DNA of 18,081 bases from Rudaea sp. (GCA_025934455.1 JAICYA010000006.1:1-18081); one strand, 5' to 3'; counted from the first letter of the stretch, positions 6,585-15,741 are shown. Translations and numbers: made by a program. The notes: generated by a model not told the origin, from the sequence alone.

Positions 6585-7829
6585 TCACCTGGGCCAGCCC
6601 GGCAGCGGCATTGCGTCCACGATGTCGCCAACCGCAAAAACGTGCTCGCCTTCCGGCAACAGGATCAGCGCGTCGGCGTCGGCCACGCCGCGTAGCATGC
6701 CGGAACCCTGTTTCGCGTGCGGTGTTGCCCACAACACGGCATTCTCGTCGCATTGCAGGCGCGCACGCTGGAACTCGGCGCGCGCATGGCGCTTGTCGAT
6801 GCCGGTACGCAACCTTGCTCGCAACTGATAGCCGATCGGCGCAACACCGGCCATCGCGTCCAAGGCCGGCTTGAGCAGGGTCAAGCAGGTAGCGAAACCG
6901 GATACCGGATTACCCGGCAGTGCGAACAACAATGCCTGGTCGATCTGCCCGAACAGGAACGGCATGCCGGGTTTGATGCGCACCTTCCAGAAGTGCACCT
7001 TGCCGATTTCACCGAGGAGTCGCGGCAGGAAATCCGCCTCGCCCGCCGACACGCCACCACTGCTGACGATGAGGTCGGCATCGGCCGCGGCACGTTGCAG
7101 CGCATCGCGCAGTGCGACTGGATCATCGCGCACGCGCTCGTGGCGGACGAGTTGTGCACCCATCGATTCGAGCAGGCTGCCGAGGCTGTAGCGATTGCTG
7201 TCGTGAATCTGTCCGAACCCAAGCGCTTCGCCGGGTGCGACCAACTCGTCGCCGGTGGTCAGCAGCACGGCTTTTGGGCGCCGCGCAACGGGAACCTGGT
7301 TCATGCCGAAAGACGCCAGCACGCCGAGCTGTGCCGGACCGAGTCTGCATCCACGTTTAAGTGCGATATCGCCTGAGCGGTAATCCTCGCCGGCCGGACG
7401 CACGTTCGCCGCCGGCAAGGTGCCAGCCATGACCACGACATGATCGCCGTCGAGACGCGTGTTCTCCTTCATCACCACGGTGTCGGCGTCTTCCGGCAAC
7501 GGCGCGCCGGTCGTGATGCGCACGCAGGCATCCGCCTCGATTCCCGGGGCCGCGCGGCCGCCGGCAAAAACCTCGCCGATCAGGCGAAAGCGTTTTTCGC
7601 CCGTGCGTGGCAAATCGGCAGCGCGCAGCGCGAAACCATCCATCGCGGAATTCGCAAAGCCTGGCACGTCGCGCGGCGCAACCGCATCGCTTGCCAGAAT
7701 CCGGCCGACCGCGACCAACAGTGGGACCGCTTCCGCGGGCAACTTGCGTGTCTTTGAAATCGCCACGACAAGCGCTCGCGCCTGCTCGACGCTCAGTCCA
7801 GTCGGAAAAATATCGTCTTCTTCAGCCAT
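6585..7829 (-). CDS. moeA: Molybdopterin molybdotransferase
   Basis: MoeA inserts molybdate into adenylylated molybdopterin, releasing AMP, to make molybdenum cofactor. The product is 414 aa, typical for MoeA. Family motifs are in order: DVPGFANSAMDGFALRA (54-70), ITTGAPLPEDADTVVMKE (105-122), TTGDELVAPGE (191-201), HDSNRYSL (209-216), SSGGVSAGEADFL (256-268), KPGMPFLFG (286-294) and ALPGNPVSGFATC (303-315). The C-terminal domain extends to LILLPEGEHVFAVGD. The ATG at 7829 overlaps the end of mobA by 8 bases and has AGGG and GGAG elements 7-12 bases upstream. All expected catalytic motifs look intact. It sits between mobA and moeB in one transcription unit. Confidence 0.97.
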   Translation of the reverse strand: MAEEDDIFPTGLSVEQARALVVAISKTRKLPAEAVPLLVAVGRILASDAVAPRDVPGFANSAMDGFALRAADLPRTGEKRFRLIGEVFAGGRAAPGIEADACVRITTGAPLPEDADTVVMKENTRLDGDHVVVMAGTLPAANVRPAGEDYRSGDIALKRGCRLGPAQLGVLASFGMNQVPVARRPKAVLLTTGDELVAPGEALGFGQIHDSNRYSLGSLLESMGAQLVRHERVRDDPVALRDALQRAAADADLIVSSGGVSAGEADFLPRLLGEIGKVHFWKVRIKPGMPFLFGQIDQALLFALPGNPVSGFATCLTLLKPALDAMAGVAPIGYQLRARLRTGIDKRHARAEFQRARLQCDENAVLWATPHAKQGSGMLRGVADADALILLPEGEHVFAVGDIVDAMPLPGWPR

Positions 7830-8418
7830 GCCCGCCCTGCTCCCACTGCCGGAATTCTTCCGGTGTGTTGAGATTGCCGAATTCCTGCGGCCGTGTCGAA
7901 AAATCGGCGAGAGTCCGATGCAGGTTCTGCTGCCAGCGGATCACCGGCATGTCGTTTTTCAACGCCTGCTCGGCATTGGCCGCCAGGGTGCGGCGGTACA
8001 GGGCGAATAACGGCTGCACGCGCGTACCGTCGAATACCGCGGCGACGTCGCGATGTTCCGCCAAGGCCGCGTCGTGCAAGCGCACGGCGAGATCGCGCGG
8101 CGGCTGCGGGCAGTCCACCGGAACGGTCAACAGCCACTCGCTCTTGCACACACGCAATACGGCGGCAATGCCGGCGAGTGGGCCGCGAAAACCATCCTCG
8201 CCATCGGCGATCACCGGCGCGAATTCGGCGTAACGATCGGCGTTGCGGTTGGCGCAAATCACGATGGAACCGGCCTGACCGCGCAGTGCGGCGGTCACGT
8301 GCGCGATCAGTGGGCGCCCGGCCAGCGGCAACAGGCCCTTGTCCTCGCCACCGACCCGGCGCCCTTCCCCGCCGGCGAGAATGGCCGCAGTGATGGCCGC
8401 TGGGTCGAAAGGGGACAC
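7822..8418 (-). CDS. mobA: Molybdenum cofactor guanylyltransferase
   Basis: MobA attaches GMP from GTP to Mo-molybdopterin, forming the guanine dinucleotide cofactor used by DMSO-reductase-family enzymes. The product is 198 aa, the usual size. The N-terminal nucleotidyltransferase signature ILAGGEGRRVGGEDKGLLPL is at 13-32. GPLAGI follows at 79-84, the metal-binding VDCP at 101-104 (Asp102) and NLNTPEE at 182-188. The start is GTG at 8418, only 3 bases after the der stop, and no Shine-Dalgarno sequence is seen, so translation is probably coupled to der. The 3' end overlaps moeA by 8 bases. Presence of MobA implies the host uses bis-MGD enzymes, none of which are in view. Confidence 0.95.
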   Translation of the reverse strand: MSPFDPAAITAAILAGGEGRRVGGEDKGLLPLAGRPLIAHVTAALRGQAGSIVICANRNADRYAEFAPVIADGEDGFRGPLAGIAAVLRVCKSEWLLTVPVDCPQPPRDLAVRLHDAALAEHRDVAAVFDGTRVQPLFALYRRTLAANAEQALKNDMPVIRWQQNLHRTLADFSTRPQEFGNLNTPEEFRQWEQGGHG

Positions 8419-8421
8419 GAC

Positions 8422-9819
8422 TTAGCGTTTTTTCGCTTTGCGGATCATGCGCTGGCGTTTGCGTTTCTGGCCGTCGGTCAGCTCGTTCTTGCGCCCGGCG
8501 AAAGGATTTTCGCTTTCGCGAAACTCGATGCGGATCGGCGTGCCCTCGAGGCGGAAACGTTTGCGGAAGAAATTCTCGAGGTAGCGCCGGTAGCCTTCGG
8601 CGACATGCCGCGTGCGGCTGCCGTGGATGATGATGCCCGGCGGATTGGTGCCGCCCGGGTGGGCAAAGCGCAGTTTCGGCGCATGCCCGCGCACCATCGG
8701 CGGTTGGTAGCTGGAGTAGGCTTTTTCCAGCGCGCGCGTGAGCTCGGCCGTTCCGAATTCGCGCGTCGCCGAAGCATGTGCGCGGTCGATGGCCTTCATC
8801 AGTTCGGCGATGCCGCTGCGGTGGTGGGCGGTGATCGTCACCACGCGCGCGTAGCCGACGAAATCGAGCTTGCGCCCGAGCGAGACACGGCATTGCTCGC
8901 GTTCGTAGGTGGAAAGTCCATCCCATTTGTTGACCGCGATCACCAGCGCGCGGCCTTCTTCGAGCACATGCCCAATCAAGGTTGCATCCTGTTCGGAAAC
9001 GCCTTCGTGCGCGTCCAGTAAAACCACGGCGACGTTCGCCGCGGCGATGGATTGCAGGGTCTTGATGACGCTGAATTTCTCCACCGCTTCCTCGACGCGC
9101 GCGCGGCGGCGCACGCCGGCGGTGTCGATCAGGGTGTAGCGCTTGCCGTCGCGCTCGAGCGCAACCTGGATGGAATCGCGCGTGGTGCCGGCGACATCGG
9201 ACACGACCACGCGCTCCTCGCCGAGCAGGCGATTGACGAGGGTGGACTTGCCCACGTTCGGTCGGCCGACGATGGCCACGCGTACGCCGTCATTGGCGCT
9301 CTCCGCGGCCAGCGCATCGGGATCGGCCTGCGGCAAGCCCGCCAGCACGGCATCGACCAGCGCCGGCACGCCGCGCCCGTGCGCGGTGGACAGCGCCAGC
9401 GGCGCCGAAAATCCCATCGTCGAAAATTCTGCAAGCGCGGCATTCTCGTCGAGGCCGTCGGTCTTGTTGACGGCGAGCAGCACCGGCTTGCCGCTGCGGC
9501 GCAGGGTATCGAGGATGTTGCGGTCTGCGGGCAGCAAGCCATCGCGCGCATCGACCACGAACACGATGCGATCGGCCTCGGCTACGGCGAGCTGTGCCTG
9601 GCGCGCGGTCAGTGCGCCAATGCCTTCTTTATCGCCAGTCAGTCCGCCGGTATCGACGACCACGAACTCGCGCACGCCCAATCGGCACACGCCATATTGA
9701 CGGTCGCGCGTCAGCCCGGGCAGGTCGTGCACGAGCGCGTCGCGCGTGCGCGTGAGCACGTTGAAGAGCGTGGATTTGCCGACGTTGGGGCGGCCGACGA
9801 GCGCGACTACTGGCAACAT
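8422..9819 (-). CDS. der: Ribosome biogenesis GTPase Der (EngA)
   Basis: Der is an essential double GTPase needed for late 50S subunit assembly. The product is 465 aa. GTPase domain 1 has GRPNVGKST (9-17), DTGG (56-59) and NKTD (118-121). Domain 2 has GRPNVGKST (185-193), DTAG (232-235) and NKWD (297-300). The KH-like domain follows from about 355, with the typical PPGIIIHG and [18 protein letters not shown], and a Lys/Arg-rich tail ([14 protein letters not shown]) likely contacts rRNA. The G5 loops depart slightly from the common SA motif: LSTAHGRG in domain 1 and ITAHHRSG in domain 2. The start is ATG 9819. Its leader contains a REP-like hairpin whose arm begins 9 bases before the ATG. It is downstream of bamB, the common gammaproteobacterial order. 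Confidence 0.98.
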   Translation of the reverse strand: MLPVVALVGRPNVGKSTLFNVLTRTRDALVHDLPGLTRDRQYGVCRLGVREFVVVDTGGLTGDKEGIGALTARQAQLAVAEADRIVFVVDARDGLLPADRNILDTLRRSGKPVLLAVNKTDGLDENAALAEFSTMGFSAPLALSTAHGRGVPALVDAVLAGLPQADPDALAAESANDGVRVAIVGRPNVGKSTLVNRLLGEERVVVSDVAGTTRDSIQVALERDGKRYTLIDTAGVRRRARVEEAVEKFSVIKTLQSIAAANVAVVLLDAHEGVSEQDATLIGHVLEEGRALVIAVNKWDGLSTYEREQCRVSLGRKLDFVGYARVVTITAHHRSGIAELMKAIDRAHASATREFGTAELTRALEKAYSSYQPPMVRGHAPKLRFAHPGGTNPPGIIIHGSRTRHVAEGYRRYLENFFRKRFRLEGTPIRIEFRESENPFAGRKNELTDGQKRKRQRMIRKAKKR

Positions 9820-9828
9820 GTTTTATGG

Positions 9829-9908
9829 ATTCCGTTCATGGTTCAACAAGCTCGCCACGAACGGAATCGATCCGCTGTCCATTCGTCCCGAGCTTGTCGA
9901 AGGACGAA
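9829..9908. repeat. Pair of oppositely oriented REP-like hairpins between bamB and der
   Basis: Two stem-loops fill the 101-base gap. Hairpin 1 pairs ATTCCGTTC (9829-9837) with GAACGGAAT (9859-9867), extendable to 12 of 13 pairs. Hairpin 2 pairs TTCGTCC (9882-9888) with GGACGAA (9902-9908). The 13-base loops, TTCAACAAGCTCG and CGAGCTTGTCGAA, are reverse complements of each other at 12 of 13 positions, so the two units are inverted copies. The loop core CTTGTCGAAGG is one I recognise from a dispersed intergenic repeat common in high-GC proteobacteria (recall, not searched). Being inside a transcribed operon it may protect, terminate or attenuate mRNA. Confidence 0.8.
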
Positions 9909-9920
9909 CGGGTAGATGAA

Positions 9921-11126
9921 CTATTTCGCGACGCGATACGCACCAACGACGCCATCGACGTCTTCGACATAGACGGTATCGCCGACGACCAGCGGCGCGG
10001 CCTGGATGGCATGCTTGGACAGGCGCATGCGCGCGACGAACTTGCCGTCGCTCGCGGACAGCCAGTGCACCCAGCCTTCCATGTCGCCCATGACCACGGC
10101 ATCGCCGATCGCGCTGGATGCGCCGAGCCAGCGGTATTTGAGCCCGTCCTGCTTCCAATTCGAGGCGCCGGTGCGCAAGTCCAGCGCCCACACTTCGGAG
10201 TCCGCATCGTTGACGTAAATCTGCGTGGCGGCAAGCGCAACACCGGTGTAGCTGGACAACGGATGCGTCCACAGCGGCCGGCCGGATTCGGCAATCAACG
10301 CCGCGGTCATGCCCTGGTAACTGGCAGCGTAAACCACGCCATCCGCCACGGCGATGCCGCCATCGATGTCCTGCAGGCGGGCGATGTCGGTACGTCCCTC
10401 GCCCGTGGCAAGCGTCTGCTCCCACATGACATTGCCGTCAGCCAGGCGCAGCGCGACAAGCTTGCCGGTGTCTTCGCCGGCATAGACCACGCCATTGGCG
10501 ATGACCGGCGCGGCATTGCCGCGCAGACTCAGCACCGGCACCGTGGAACGATCGTAGACCCAGCGACGCGATCCGTCGGAGGCGTTCAGTCCGAACAGCC
10601 GGCCGTCGTCGGTGCGTATCACGACGATGCCGTCGGCGATCGACGGTGCCGCAATGACCTCGGAGGAAACCTGCGCCAACCAGCGCTCGGCACCGCTGCC
10701 GGCGTCCAGTGCACGCACTTCGCCTTCCAGTCCACCGACCACGAGCAGGCCGCCATCCACCGCCGGGCCGCCAGCCCAGCGCACCGAATGCTGCCCAAGA
10801 TGCAGGATGAAGCCGTGGCGTTGGCCGAAACGCTTGCTCCAGAGCGTGCGCCCGGATGCGGCATCCAGCGCGGCGACGTCGCCGTTGACTCCCGCCACGT
10901 ACAACTTGCCGTCCGCATACGCGGGCGCGACATGCGCCCCGCTTGCGCCGGCGCCGCCGGTGGGATGCGTATCCCACAGCTTTTGTACATTCAGCGTGGG
11001 CGTGAACTGCACCAGCGGCGTGGGCGGCTGGATGTTTTCCTTCTTGGTGTCGTTGAACCAGCCCTTGATGGTGGCGCAACCGCTCGTCGCCACGGCGAGC
11101 GCCAGCAGGATCGCGATGCGCTTCAT
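9921..11126 (-). CDS. bamB: Outer membrane protein assembly factor BamB
   Basis: BamB is a lipoprotein of the BAM complex, which folds beta-barrel proteins into the outer membrane; it scaffolds BamA on the periplasmic side. The product is 401 aa. The signal peptide ends in lipobox TSGC with Cys17 (MKRIAILLALAVATSGC). The rest is an eight-bladed beta-propeller of PQQ-like repeats, seen as recurring A-x-DG-x-(V/L)(Y/V)-x-(G/A)..G.(L/V).ALDA.(S/T)G units such as GKLYVAGVNGDVAALDAASG (73-92), GRLFGLNASDGSRRW and GKLVALRLADGNVMW. The ATG at 11126 overlaps the yfgM stop as ATGA. The yfgM-bamB-der order is the conserved one. A REP pair follows the stop codon. Confidence 0.97.
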   Translation of the reverse strand: MKRIAILLALAVATSGCATIKGWFNDTKKENIQPPTPLVQFTPTLNVQKLWDTHPTGGAGASGAHVAPAYADGKLYVAGVNGDVAALDAASGRTLWSKRFGQRHGFILHLGQHSVRWAGGPAVDGGLLVVGGLEGEVRALDAGSGAERWLAQVSSEVIAAPSIADGIVVIRTDDGRLFGLNASDGSRRWVYDRSTVPVLSLRGNAAPVIANGVVYAGEDTGKLVALRLADGNVMWEQTLATGEGRTDIARLQDIDGGIAVADGVVYAASYQGMTAALIAESGRPLWTHPLSSYTGVALAATQIYVNDADSEVWALDLRTGASNWKQDGLKYRWLGASSAIGDAVVMGDMEGWVHWLSASDGKFVARMRLSKHAIQAAPLVVGDTVYVEDVDGVVGAYRVAK

Positions 11127-11773
11127 GAGCCTTTCTTCTCCACGCCGGCGAGGTTGTCGAGCTTCATCTGCACGAACGCGCGATTGGCCGCGTTCGCGTC
11201 GAGGTGGGCCAGTGCGTCCGTGTACGCGCTGCGCGCATCCGCGCTGCGTCCCAGCGCGGACAGCGCATCGCCGCGCAGTTCGTCGCGCAGGGCGGCATAG
11301 CCCTCTTCAGGCAGGCTGTCGAGCAGGGCCAGGGCATCCTGCGTCTTTTTCTGCGCAATTTCGGAACGCGCCAGGTTCAGGCCAGCCAGTGTTTTCAGTG
11401 CACCAATGCCGGCATGGTCGTAGGCATCGCGCAGGGCCTTGTTCGCGGCCGCGTCATCGCCGCGCGCCGCATCATCGCTGGCCAGCAGCATCGCGGCGAG
11501 GACGGCATACGGCGTATCCGCATAGTCGCTCTGCAGTTTGGCCGCGATGGCCTTCGCGCCGGCAACGTCCTTTTTCGTCAGATCGTCCCGGAATACCTGG
11601 TATTGCGTGGCGGCGTCGAGGCGGTGCGCATTGCGGTGGCTGCGCCATTGCTGCCAGCCGAAGATCAGCACCAGACCGAGGCCGACCCCGATCAGGATGG
11701 ACAGCGCGTTTTCGCGCAGCCACTTCTGCACCAACTCGCCTTGTTCGTGTTCGTCCAATACGTCGAAAGCCAT
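11123..11773 (-). CDS. yfgM: YfgM family periplasmic chaperone/TPR protein
   Basis: YfgM is an inner-membrane protein with one N-terminal helix and a periplasmic TPR-like domain. In E. coli it binds the SecYEG translocon and PpiD and assists envelope protein traffic. The product is 216 aa. The cytoplasmic start MAFDVLDEHEQGELVQKWLREN is a strong family signature. The membrane helix is about 25-41 (SILIGVGLGLVLIFGW). Helical repeats follow (VLAAMLLASDDAARGDDAAA, LARSEIAQKKTQDALALLDS). It overlaps bamB by 4 bases. Upstream is a 159-base gap to rodZ, where many relatives carry ispG and hisS. The ribosome-binding site is weak (GGA about 8 bases before ATG). Confidence 0.93.
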   Translation of the reverse strand: MAFDVLDEHEQGELVQKWLRENALSILIGVGLGLVLIFGWQQWRSHRNAHRLDAATQYQVFRDDLTKKDVAGAKAIAAKLQSDYADTPYAVLAAMLLASDDAARGDDAAANKALRDAYDHAGIGALKTLAGLNLARSEIAQKKTQDALALLDSLPEEGYAALRDELRGDALSALGRSADARSAYTDALAHLDANAANRAFVQMKLDNLAGVEKKGS

Positions 11774-11809
11774 TGCGATATCCAGGAAATGGGATTGAAT
11801 TCGTCGATC

Positions 11810-11830
11810 GCGCGCGGCACCGCCACGCGC
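11810..11830. other. Stem-loop in the rodZ-yfgM spacer
   Basis: GCGCG and CGCGC (11810-11814, 11826-11830), plus inner GGC/GCC (11816-11818, 11822-11824), form an eight-pair stem with one mismatch and a 3-base loop. It lies 37-57 bases upstream of the yfgM ATG. There is no T-run after it on either strand, so it is not a standard terminator. In the rest of this 159-base spacer I see no convincing promoter and no recognisable ispG or hisS remnant. Confidence 0.4.
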
Positions 11831-11932
11831 GAGGGTGCGTAGGTTAGCAGGAACACAAGCAACGCGGGTTCAATACACGTTAGCAAGTCGCATGAGCGCA
11901 GGCGACGGTTACCCGCGCGTTCATGCAGTCGT

Positions 11933-13063
11933 TCAACCGCCGTGCAGCGCGCTCGCCGTGCCGTCCACGAGCTTCAGGTGGGCGACATTCGCACGGCGGA
12001 AAGTCGCCAGATCCAGCGCCTTGCCGTCGATGGTCAGCGACGCGCCCTCAGCGTTGCCGATACGAATATCCAGCACCTGATCACTGGCGTAGTCGCGTTC
12101 GCTGCCGGCCGGCAGCAGTCCATATTCGATCTTCGTGCCCGCAGCGTCGACGATTTCGACCCAGCTCGCCTGGGTCAAACTCAGGTGCATGCGGTTGCCC
12201 GGCTTCGATACCGGCGCGGAGACGGCCGCAGGCTTTTTCTCCGCCGTGGCTGCCGGGAATGGCGTCATCGATGCGACGAGCGGGGTTTCATCCGGTTTGG
12301 CCGGCGCTGGCGCGGCTGGCAGTTGCACGGAAGGTTGGGAAACGGGGGCGTCCGCGACCGGCGCAGCGATGGCATGGCCGGCAACCGCGGCCGCCATGGC
12401 CGGCGGCGGCGTGTCCAATGGCGTGATGCGGGCCAGGTTCTGGTCGAAACCCGCGCGCAGGGCCAGCAGCACGGCAGGAACGACGATCACGCCGGTAAGG
12501 ATGAGGTACAGGGCCGAACCGGAATAGCGCTCGAACAGATAACGCGGATGCGAGATCGTCCCATTCGTGGTCAACGGCGGTGGTTCGGCATGATCCTGCA
12601 CGACGCGGTCGGCCAGCACCTGCGGCAGATCGAGCAATTGCAGGTACTTGCTCAGGTAGCCGCGCAGGAACACACCATGCCCGATGCGCTCGAATTGTTC
12701 GGCTTCCAGTGCCTTCACGACCGTGATTGGCAGCTTGAGCGCATGCGAAACCGCGTCGCAACTCAAGCCCCTCGCCTCGCGCGCGGCGCGCAGGCGCTGC
12801 CCCAGCGATGCGTCGAGCGCGACGGTTGGCGCGGACGGGCATGCCGGCAGTAATGGAGCCGGTTCTGCGGAAACCGGCGACGAATCGGACTCAATGCAAA
12901 CCGGCAGCATGATTTCCTCCGCGACCAACTCCACGGGCGTCGGATCGGACGCCTTGGCGTCGGTATCGACGAGCGGCAACAGCGATTGCTGCTCCGTTGC
13001 CTCTACATGCGAAATCGCATGCGGATGGAAACGGAACTTGTTCTTGTGTTTGCGCTTGCTCAT
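11933..13063 (-). CDS. rodZ: RodZ-type cytoskeletal protein with N-terminal extension
   Basis: RodZ links the MreB cytoskeleton to the membrane and the cell-wall elongation machinery. The product is 376 aa. An HTH-type domain spans about 87-145 (LGQRLRAAREARGLSCDAVS, then FERIGHGVFLRGYLSKYLQL). A membrane helix lies at about 184-203 (ALYLILTGVIVVPAVLLALR). A Pro/Ala-rich periplasmic linker covers about 215-290, and the DUF4115 domain spans about 293-362 (SLTQASWVEIVDAAGTKIEY). Unusually, about 85 residues precede the HTH: a Lys/Arg/His-rich start (MSKRKHKNKFRFHPH) then an acidic, Pro-rich stretch. The start ATG 13063 is 4 bases after the pilW stop, with no Shine-Dalgarno sequence, suggesting coupling. 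A longer in-frame extension is pilW in the wrong frame. An internal start nearer the HTH cannot be excluded. Confidence 0.92.
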   Translation of the reverse strand: MSKRKHKNKFRFHPHAISHVEATEQQSLLPLVDTDAKASDPTPVELVAEEIMLPVCIESDSSPVSAEPAPLLPACPSAPTVALDASLGQRLRAAREARGLSCDAVSHALKLPITVVKALEAEQFERIGHGVFLRGYLSKYLQLLDLPQVLADRVVQDHAEPPPLTTNGTISHPRYLFERYSGSALYLILTGVIVVPAVLLALRAGFDQNLARITPLDTPPPAMAAAVAGHAIAAPVADAPVSQPSVQLPAAPAPAKPDETPLVASMTPFPAATAEKKPAAVSAPVSKPGNRMHLSLTQASWVEIVDAAGTKIEYGLLPAGSERDYASDQVLDIRIGNAEGASLTIDGKALDLATFRRANVAHLKLVDGTASALHGG

Positions 13064-13067
13064 GGGG

Positions 13068-13848
13068 CTATGGCGATTTGGGCGCGACGGCGTCGAGCGA
13101 ATGGGTTTGATCCGAATCCGGGAAATCCTTGCGCAGGCGGTCGGCGTAACCACGTGCCGCATCCGCGTGTCCGAGTTTAATTTCAATGTTGCGCGCCAGC
13201 AGCAGCGCGGCCGGATCGGGGTGCCCGAGCGCCTCGAAACGCTGGATGAAGGCACGGGCACGGAAGAAATCGTCCTTTCCATACAGCGCCTTCGCCATGT
13301 AATACAAGGCCAGCGCGTTCTTTGGGTCGACTTCCAGTGCGCGGCGGAAATCGGTTATGGCCTCGTCGATGCGCGCGCCGCCACCGTGATCGACCAGGCA
13401 CACGCCCGCATTCGCGTAGAGCACCGCGGGCGTCTTGTAGAACGGGTCGCGCATCGCCTGCGTGTAATATTTTTGCGCCTCGTCGTACTGGCCCTCGGCG
13501 CACAAAAACTGGCCGTAGTTGTTGTTGGTGTCGCCGGATTTCGGCGCCAGCTCGACCGCACGCTTGTAGTGCTTGCCAGCTTCCTCGGCATTACCGATGC
13601 GTTCGTACAAGACCGCGATGACGGTGTGCGCGTCGACGTAGCTGTCGTCGTACTGCAGCGCCTTCTGCAGGTTGTCCAGCGCCAGTTCCAGCTTGCCTTG
13701 CTGCATGTAACGCTGGCCGAGTTCGACCCGGACATGCGCCGCATCCTGGCGTTTTTCGGACTTGCTGTCGCCGACATGCGTGCCACCCGTGGATTGGCAG
13801 GCAGCCAGGGCGACGCAAAACGCCGCCAGCAAAATGCCGCGAAATGCC

Positions 13849-13859
<11 letters not shown>
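13068..13859 (-). CDS. pilW: Type IV pilus biogenesis/stability lipoprotein PilW (PilF)
   Basis: This outer-membrane pilotin lipoprotein helps assemble or stabilise the PilQ secretin for type IV pili. The product is 263 aa. The signal peptide ends in lipobox LAAC with Cys21. TPR repeats follow: [60 protein letters not shown] and [20 protein letters not shown]. The NNYGQFLC motif is characteristic of the family. ATG 13859 is chosen because AAGGAG lies exactly 6 bases upstream; a GTG just before it (13862) is too close to that site. The gene overlaps the end of rlmN by 11 bases. The neighbours rlmN and rodZ are the usual ones. Confidence 0.95.
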
Positions 13860-14967
<1,108 letters not shown>

Positions 14968-14988
14968 GACCGCCCTGTTTCGAGTAGC

Positions 14989-15006
14989 GCGGCCGGCGAC
15001 GGCCGC
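14989..15006. terminator. GC-rich hairpin after ndk, possible weak terminator
   Basis: In the 57-base ndk-rlmN gap, GCGGCCG pairs perfectly with CGGCCGC around a 4-base loop. On the minus strand it begins about 18 bases after the ndk stop. An outer CGAG/CTCG pairing can extend it. There is no T-run, so an intrinsic terminator is uncertain; it could instead protect the ndk message 3' end. Confidence 0.35.
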
Positions 15007-15024
15007 TCGTTGAGTCCCGCGTTC

Positions 15025-15453
15025 TCAAGAACGACCGCACACTTCCGTCCCGGAGAAAAAATACGCAATTTCCACTTTTGCAGTTTCCGGCGCATCGGAT
15101 CCGTGCACCGCGTTCGCGTCGATCGATTGGGCGAAGTCGGCGCGGATCGTTCCCGGTGCCGCCTTCTTCGGATCGGTCGCCCCCATCAGGTCGCGGTTCT
15201 TGAGAATTGCGTTCTCGCCTTCGAGCGCCTGGATCATCACCGGACCGGAGATCATGAAATCGACCAGCGGTTTGAAGAACGGACGTTCGCGATGCACGGC
15301 GTAAAAACCTTCGGCTTCTGCGCGAGAGAGCTGCTTCATTTTCGCGGCGACGACTTTCAATCCGGCTTTTTCGAAACGCGCATAAATTTCGCCGATGACG
15401 TTTTTCGCAACGGCATCGGGCTTGATGATCGACAGGGTGCGCTCCAGCGCCAT
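15025..15453 (-). CDS. ndk: Nucleoside diphosphate kinase
   Basis: Ndk transfers the gamma phosphate from ATP to other nucleoside diphosphates through a phospho-histidine, balancing NTP and dNTP pools. The product is 142 aa, the standard length. It starts [20 protein letters not shown] with Lys11. The catalytic His is His117 in [20 protein letters not shown] and [17 protein letters not shown] are also family hallmarks. ATG 15453 has GGAGA with spacing of about 7-8 bases. The gene heads the minus-strand run of ten genes and shares a 288-base upstream region with the divergent TetR-family gene. Apart from a TAAGAT about 40 bases upstream, I see no clear promoter for it. Confidence 0.98.
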   Translation of the reverse strand: MALERTLSIIKPDAVAKNVIGEIYARFEKAGLKVVAAKMKQLSRAEAEGFYAVHRERPFFKPLVDFMISGPVMIQALEGENAILKNRDLMGATDPKKAAPGTIRADFAQSIDANAVHGSDAPETAKVEIAYFFSGTEVCGRS

Positions 15454-15644
15454 GTGTTTTTCTCCGCATGCGAGGCTGTACAGAACGGGAATCTTAACAT
15501 CTATTACGCGGGATTCCGAGGGCTTACGTCACAAAACCTCCATGGATTCTACGCGCCGTATCAACCTCGTGCGCGACCTTCGGCGCAATCCCTTTCGGTG
15601 CGCATGGTAGGCTTTCGATTCACCGGCGAGCCTGACCAGCCCAT

Positions 15645-15674
15645 TTGACCATCGTTTGGCCGTCCGACTAGAAT
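15645..15674 (+). promoter_or_regulatory. Sigma70-type promoter of the PsrA-like regulator
   Basis: TTGACC (15645-15650) and TAGAAT (15669-15674) are separated by 18 bases and both match consensus well. Transcription should start near 15680-15682, leaving a leader of about 60 bases before the TTG start. This is among the best promoters in the window and likely also reads into the downstream beta-oxidation gene. Confidence 0.65.
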
Positions 15675-15689
15675 TCAAACGATCGTTCC
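15651..15689. promoter_or_regulatory. Probable autoregulatory operator of the PsrA-like repressor
   Basis: ATCGTTTG (15651-15658) fills the start of the -10/-35 spacer, and its perfect inverse CAAACGAT (15676-15683) covers the expected start site, 17 bases apart. The second arm also belongs to a 10-base perfect palindrome AACGATCGTT (15678-15687), reading CAAAC-GATC-GTTCC. Pseudomonas PsrA is known to bind G/CAAAC-N2-4-GTTTG/C sites, which this resembles at 8 of 10 half-site bases. Binding here would block RNA polymerase. Confidence 0.6.
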
Positions 15690-15741
15690 ATACAGTGCGG
15701 CCGGGATTTGCCAATCCGGCGCGGGGACCAAGGAATCCGGT

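Noticed and set aside
8422..9819. Der G5-loop departures ([14 protein letters not shown]) as a possible loss of GTP specificity
   Set aside because: The NKxD motifs that set guanine specificity are intact in both domains, and G5 is the most variable GTPase motif.
9825..11300. 491-codon plus-strand frame opposite bamB
   Set aside because: It is antisense to BamB and its start is the translated REP element. No family signature is seen.
15541..15609. Small plus-strand frame, 22 codons, MDSTRRINLVRDLRRNPFRC...
   Set aside because: There is no Shine-Dalgarno sequence (a CCTCC precedes it instead) and no recognisable family. It lies before the promoter of the regulator.
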